This document shows, in pieces, positions 5,572-7,519 of a stretch of DNA of 7,519 nucleotides. The notes below the pieces were generated by a model that was given only the letters and a program-made list of their open reading frames with translations, was not told the origin of the DNA and did not search any database. Where the stretch lies: contig JAGCML010000153.1 in the NCBI GenBank assembly GCA_017646485.1, forward strand, positions 1 through 7,519. The letters run 5' to 3'. This DNA is from Kiritimatiellia bacterium (GTDB lineage Bacteria; Verrucomicrobiota; Kiritimatiellia; RFP12; DVOR01). The stretch's first letter is position 1. Each line of letters starts with the position of its first letter. Made by a program: the position numbers and the translations under genes.

Positions 5572-6132
5572 ATGCGTACTTCATTCTTCCTTACTTTGAT
5601 CGCCGCTACGGCATTGCTTTTCACAGGTTGCGCTACGAAAGCTGGCGGTGATGGTTATGGTGATGGCCAGGACGGCGCAGCTTTTGCTGGCGGCGATGCT
5701 TCCATCGACCCCAACGGCGCAGGCTTTGATCCGAACGATCCGAATGCTGGTGCATTCGATAGCGGCAAGTTCGAAGACACTCGCACCCGCGTGACAGATG
5801 CTGGTCTCGAAGCTCTCTACTTCACCTTCGACTCTTACATGCTCTCTCCCGATGAACTTGCTAAGGCTGACGCTGCTGCACAGTATCTCTTGAATAATCC
5901 CTCCCACGTGATGATTATCGAAGGTCACTGCGACGAACGCGGTTCGAACGAATACAACCTTTCGCTCTCCGAACAGCGTGCAATTGGTGTGCGCGACTAT
6001 GTCGTCTCCCTCGGCATTGACACCAACCGCATCCAGACACGTGCATTTGGCGAAGACAAGCCCGCAGTGCCTGGCACCGACGAATCGGCTCACAGCTTGA
6101 ACCGTCGCGCGGAATTCGTCCCCTATAAGTAA
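5572..6132 (+). CDS. pal: Peptidoglycan-associated lipoprotein Pal
   Basis: Pal is an outer-membrane lipoprotein that holds peptidoglycan through an OmpA-like domain and partners TolB. The 186-residue product has a lipoprotein signal ending Leu-Phe-Thr-Gly-Cys (Cys 20), a flexible Gly/Asp/Asn/Pro-rich linker (about 21-70, with repeated Asp-Pro-Asn) and an OmpA-like domain (about 78-186). The domain shows Tyr-Phe-Thr-Phe-Asp (83-87), Glu-Gly-His-Cys-Asp-Glu-Arg-Gly (117-124), Asn-Leu-Ser-Leu-Ser-Glu-Gln-Arg-Ala (129-137) and the terminal Asn-Arg-Arg-Ala-Glu-Phe (177-182). By family knowledge, Asp 121 and Arg 136 are the expected contacts to diaminopimelate in peptidoglycan. The linker is longer and more acidic than in enterobacterial Pal. 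AGGA at 5561-5564 is a plausible ribosome-binding site. It is probably cotranscribed with tolB. Confidence 0.95.
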   Translation: MRTSFFLTLIAATALLFTGCATKAGGDGYGDGQDGAAFAGGDASIDPNGAGFDPNDPNAGAFDSGKFEDTRTRVTDAGLEALYFTFDSYMLSPDELAKADAAAQYLLNNPSHVMIIEGHCDERGSNEYNLSLSEQRAIGVRDYVVSLGIDTNRIQTRAFGEDKPAVPGTDESAHSLNRRAEFVPYK

Positions 6133-6141
6133 GACTTTTCT

Positions 6142-6157
6142 GCGGATTTGAATCCGC
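6142..6157 (+). other. Short hairpin just after pal
   Basis: GCGGAT (6142-6147) pairs with ATCCGC (6152-6157) around TTGA, ten bases after the pal stop. It has no T-tract behind it, so it is not a clear terminator; it could protect the 3' end of the tolB-pal message. Confidence 0.55.
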
Positions 6158-6162
6158 CAGTC

Positions 6163-6215
6163 AACACCGCGCGGCCGTCGCCGACCGAAAGAGGTCATCG
6201 ATGCCGCGTGGTGTT
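6163..6215 (+). promoter_or_regulatory. Long imperfect stem-loop in the pal-tatB gap
   Basis: AACACCGCGCGG (6163-6174) pairs with CCGCGTGGTGTT (6204-6215) over twelve positions with one G-T wobble. Inside it, TCG (6178-6180) pairs with CGA (6199-6201), and GACC (6183-6186) with GGTC (6193-6196) around GAAAGA, separated by a symmetric CC/AT internal loop. It ends 23 bases before the tatB start and has no T-tract behind it (TTTATGC), so a regulatory, RNA-processing or attenuation role is more likely than termination. I do not recognise a known riboswitch. Confidence 0.6.
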
Positions 6216-6238
6216 TATGCATCTCGGGTGTCTACCAC

Positions 6239-6742
6239 ATGCTTTCCTTCCCGGAAATCTTAGTCATTCTGTTGGTCGCAGTCATTGTACTGGGTCCTAA
6301 ACGTCTTCCAGAGACTGCGCGCAAATTGGGGCGTTGGGTCGGACTGTGTAAGCAGTTCGCCGAAGAGTTTAAGCAACAGCTCATGACGATGGATCAGATG
6401 GCGAATCAAGCCCTCAACCATGCTACGCAGGATTTGGACGCAATCAAGCCTGAAGAAGTGGCTGCCTATGAGCAGATTGAGACTGAATTGGTGAATACGA
6501 TGCGAGCCGCTTATGAAGCGCCGCCGATGCGAACACCTGATGATGACCTTGCGCAACCGCCCGTCCCAGGTGGGTTACCTCCTGAACCATCTTCTACCAT
6601 CTCCTCCGATGCGGCCGCATCGCTTGCGGAGCAGACCCTGCCACCGAAAGAGGTTGTGGCATCTTCCAATTCAGCCGAACCACCCGTGACGAAGGCTACG
6701 CCTGAAGTTGCCCCCTCCAAAGGAGAGGAGGCGCAGGCATGA
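6239..6742 (+). CDS. tatB: Sec-independent translocase TatA/TatB family protein, TatB-like
   Basis: TatB and TatC form the receptor complex of the twin-arginine pathway, which moves folded proteins across the inner membrane. The 167-residue product has the family layout: a short N-terminus with Glu 6, one membrane helix (about 4-19), the hinge Leu-Gly-Pro-Lys-Arg-Leu-Pro (18-24), an amphipathic helix (about 25-50) and a long tail. Leu-Gly-Pro at the hinge is typical of TatB, where TatA usually has Phe-Gly, so I call it TatB; in organisms with a single TatA/B-type gene it could serve both roles. The tail from about 94 is rich in Pro, Ala, Glu and Ser and looks disordered. The start ATG has only a weak upstream GGGTG (6226-6230). 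The last codons contain a strong ribosome-binding site for tatC, and the stop overlaps its ATG. Confidence 0.88.
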   Translation: MLSFPEILVILLVAVIVLGPKRLPETARKLGRWVGLCKQFAEEFKQQLMTMDQMANQALNHATQDLDAIKPEEVAAYEQIETELVNTMRAAYEAPPMRTPDDDLAQPPVPGGLPPEPSSTISSDAAASLAEQTLPPKEVVASSNSAEPPVTKATPEVAPSKGEEAQA

Positions 6743-7519
6743 GCACTCCAAAGGCGCGGTTTCAAAGTCGGTTGGCGGGCGCATTTAAACGCTTTTTCTC
6801 TTCAACCGAGGAAGATTCGGCTTGTGCAGAACGGGTCGATCCTCCACGTCCGTTCATCGAACACTTCATTGACCTCCGCGATTGCCTGATTCGTTGTGCG
6901 TTGGCCTGGGTGGTGGCAATGGGCGTCGTGGCCCCCTTTGCCCCGTGGATTATCGAACTCTTACAGCAACCCGTCATCGCCTCTGGCTTGCAAGAGCAGG
7001 GCGTTTCGGTGGAAGGTCTGGAGATTGGAGTTGGTTTTTCGCTCTTTATGACGACGATGTTGTGGGGCGGGACGATTCTTGCCTTGCCGGCATTGCTCTA
7101 TTTTATCTTTGGATTTGTCTTTCCGGGGTTGCGCCGTCACGAACGCAATATCATCTTATCCACCTTATTTGCGGGTGTTATTCTCTTTGTTTCTGGGGTG
7201 TGGATGTGCTTTAGCTTCACGCTGCGCTTGGCGTTAGTGGCGCTGATGGAGATTAATGCGTGGATGCATGTGCCAGTGACAATTCTCCAGGCCGAGGCGT
7301 ATATTGGGTTGGTCCTCAAGATTCTCTTGGCCTTTGGGTTAGCCTTCCAATTCCCGTTGGTATTACTCATTCTGGGATGGTTGGGCGTGATTCGTGCCAA
7401 AACCCTCAGTGCACGACGCGGAATTGCGATTATTTTGATTTTTACGGTGGCGATGTTCTTAACACCGCCTGATCCTTTATCGCAAATCATCATGGCGGTG
7501 CCCATGTGTTTGCTGTATG
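6739..7519 (+). CDS. tatC: Sec-independent translocase TatC (3' end outside the window)
   Basis: TatC is the multi-spanning inner-membrane protein that recognises twin-arginine signal peptides. From the ATG at 6739 (ATGA overlap with tatB; AAAGGAGAGGAG at 6719-6730) 260 residues are visible and the frame is open at the window end. After a hydrophilic N-terminal extension of about 37 residues comes Glu-His-Phe-Ile-Asp-Leu-Arg (41-47), the cytoplasmic recognition motif. Later landmarks are Arg-Arg-His-Glu-Arg (around Glu 135), the segment Leu-Ala-Phe-Gly-Leu-Ala-Phe-Gln-Phe-Pro, and the hallmark Thr-Pro-Pro-Asp-Pro-Leu-Ser-Gln (242-249), followed by Pro-Met-Cys-Leu-Leu-Tyr. Hydrophobic segments fit six membrane helices, the last cut off. 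The position matching E. coli Glu15 is Asp 45, and that matching Glu170 is Gln. Only the last few dozen residues are missing. Confidence 0.95.
   Translation, partial: MSTPKARFQSRLAGAFKRFFSSTEEDSACAERVDPPRPFIEHFIDLRDCLIRCALAWVVAMGVVAPFAPWIIELLQQPVIASGLQEQGVSVEGLEIGVGFSLFMTTMLWGGTILALPALLYFIFGFVFPGLRRHERNIILSTLFAGVILFVSGVWMCFSFTLRLALVALMEINAWMHVPVTILQAEAYIGLVLKILLAFGLAFQFPLVLLILGWLGVIRAKTLSARRGIAIILIFTVAMFLTPPDPLSQIIMAVPMCLLY

Noticed and set aside
5581..6222. A 213-codon open frame on the minus strand opposite pal
   Set aside because: It is antisense to an unmistakable Pal, with no recognisable domain and no promoter or ribosome-binding site.

Overview
This window looks like chromosomal DNA of a Gram-negative bacterium. 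It carries parts of the cell-envelope machinery (TolB and the peptidoglycan-associated lipoprotein Pal) and of the twin-arginine export system (TatB and TatC). A member of the PVC superphylum (Kiritimatiellota, Lentisphaerota or Verrucomicrobiota) is my best guess. That guess rests on the style of the intergenic repeats, on the large Ala/Glu-rich ankyrin protein and on the tolB-pal-tat linkage. There is no rRNA or marker gene to prove it.

Layout. 1-146 is the 3' end of an unrecognised gene. 149-370 is a dense array of short hairpins that runs into a composite structured repeat (copy A). 381-682 is AT-rich and holds a promoter whose spacer contains a run of eight G, followed by a structured leader. 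683-3624 encodes a large protein in two overlapping frames: a lipoprotein-type N-terminus (683-976), then 883 residues of helical repeats, ankyrin repeats and a charged coiled-coil tail (973-3624). The two parts look like one gene split by a one-base frameshift. A strong intrinsic terminator follows at 3648-3680. 3713-4165 is a second gene-free stretch, with copy B of the composite repeat, further hairpins, and an array of 51-64 bp modules built on 9-base triplets. 4279-7519 is the tolB-pal-tatB-tatC cluster, all on the + strand. tatC runs off the window end.

How the genes work together. TolB (periplasmic beta-propeller) and Pal (outer-membrane lipoprotein that grips peptidoglycan) are the periplasmic and outer-membrane half of the Tol-Pal system; tolQ, tolR and tolA are not in the window. 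TatB and TatC form the receptor complex for folded Tat substrates, and their genes overlap by ATGA. A strong imperfect hairpin in the 106-base pal-tatB gap may tune expression between the two halves of the cluster.

The least ordinary parts are the two intergenic repeat systems, the G-tract promoter, and the apparently split lipoprotein-ankyrin gene lying between the two copies of the composite repeat.
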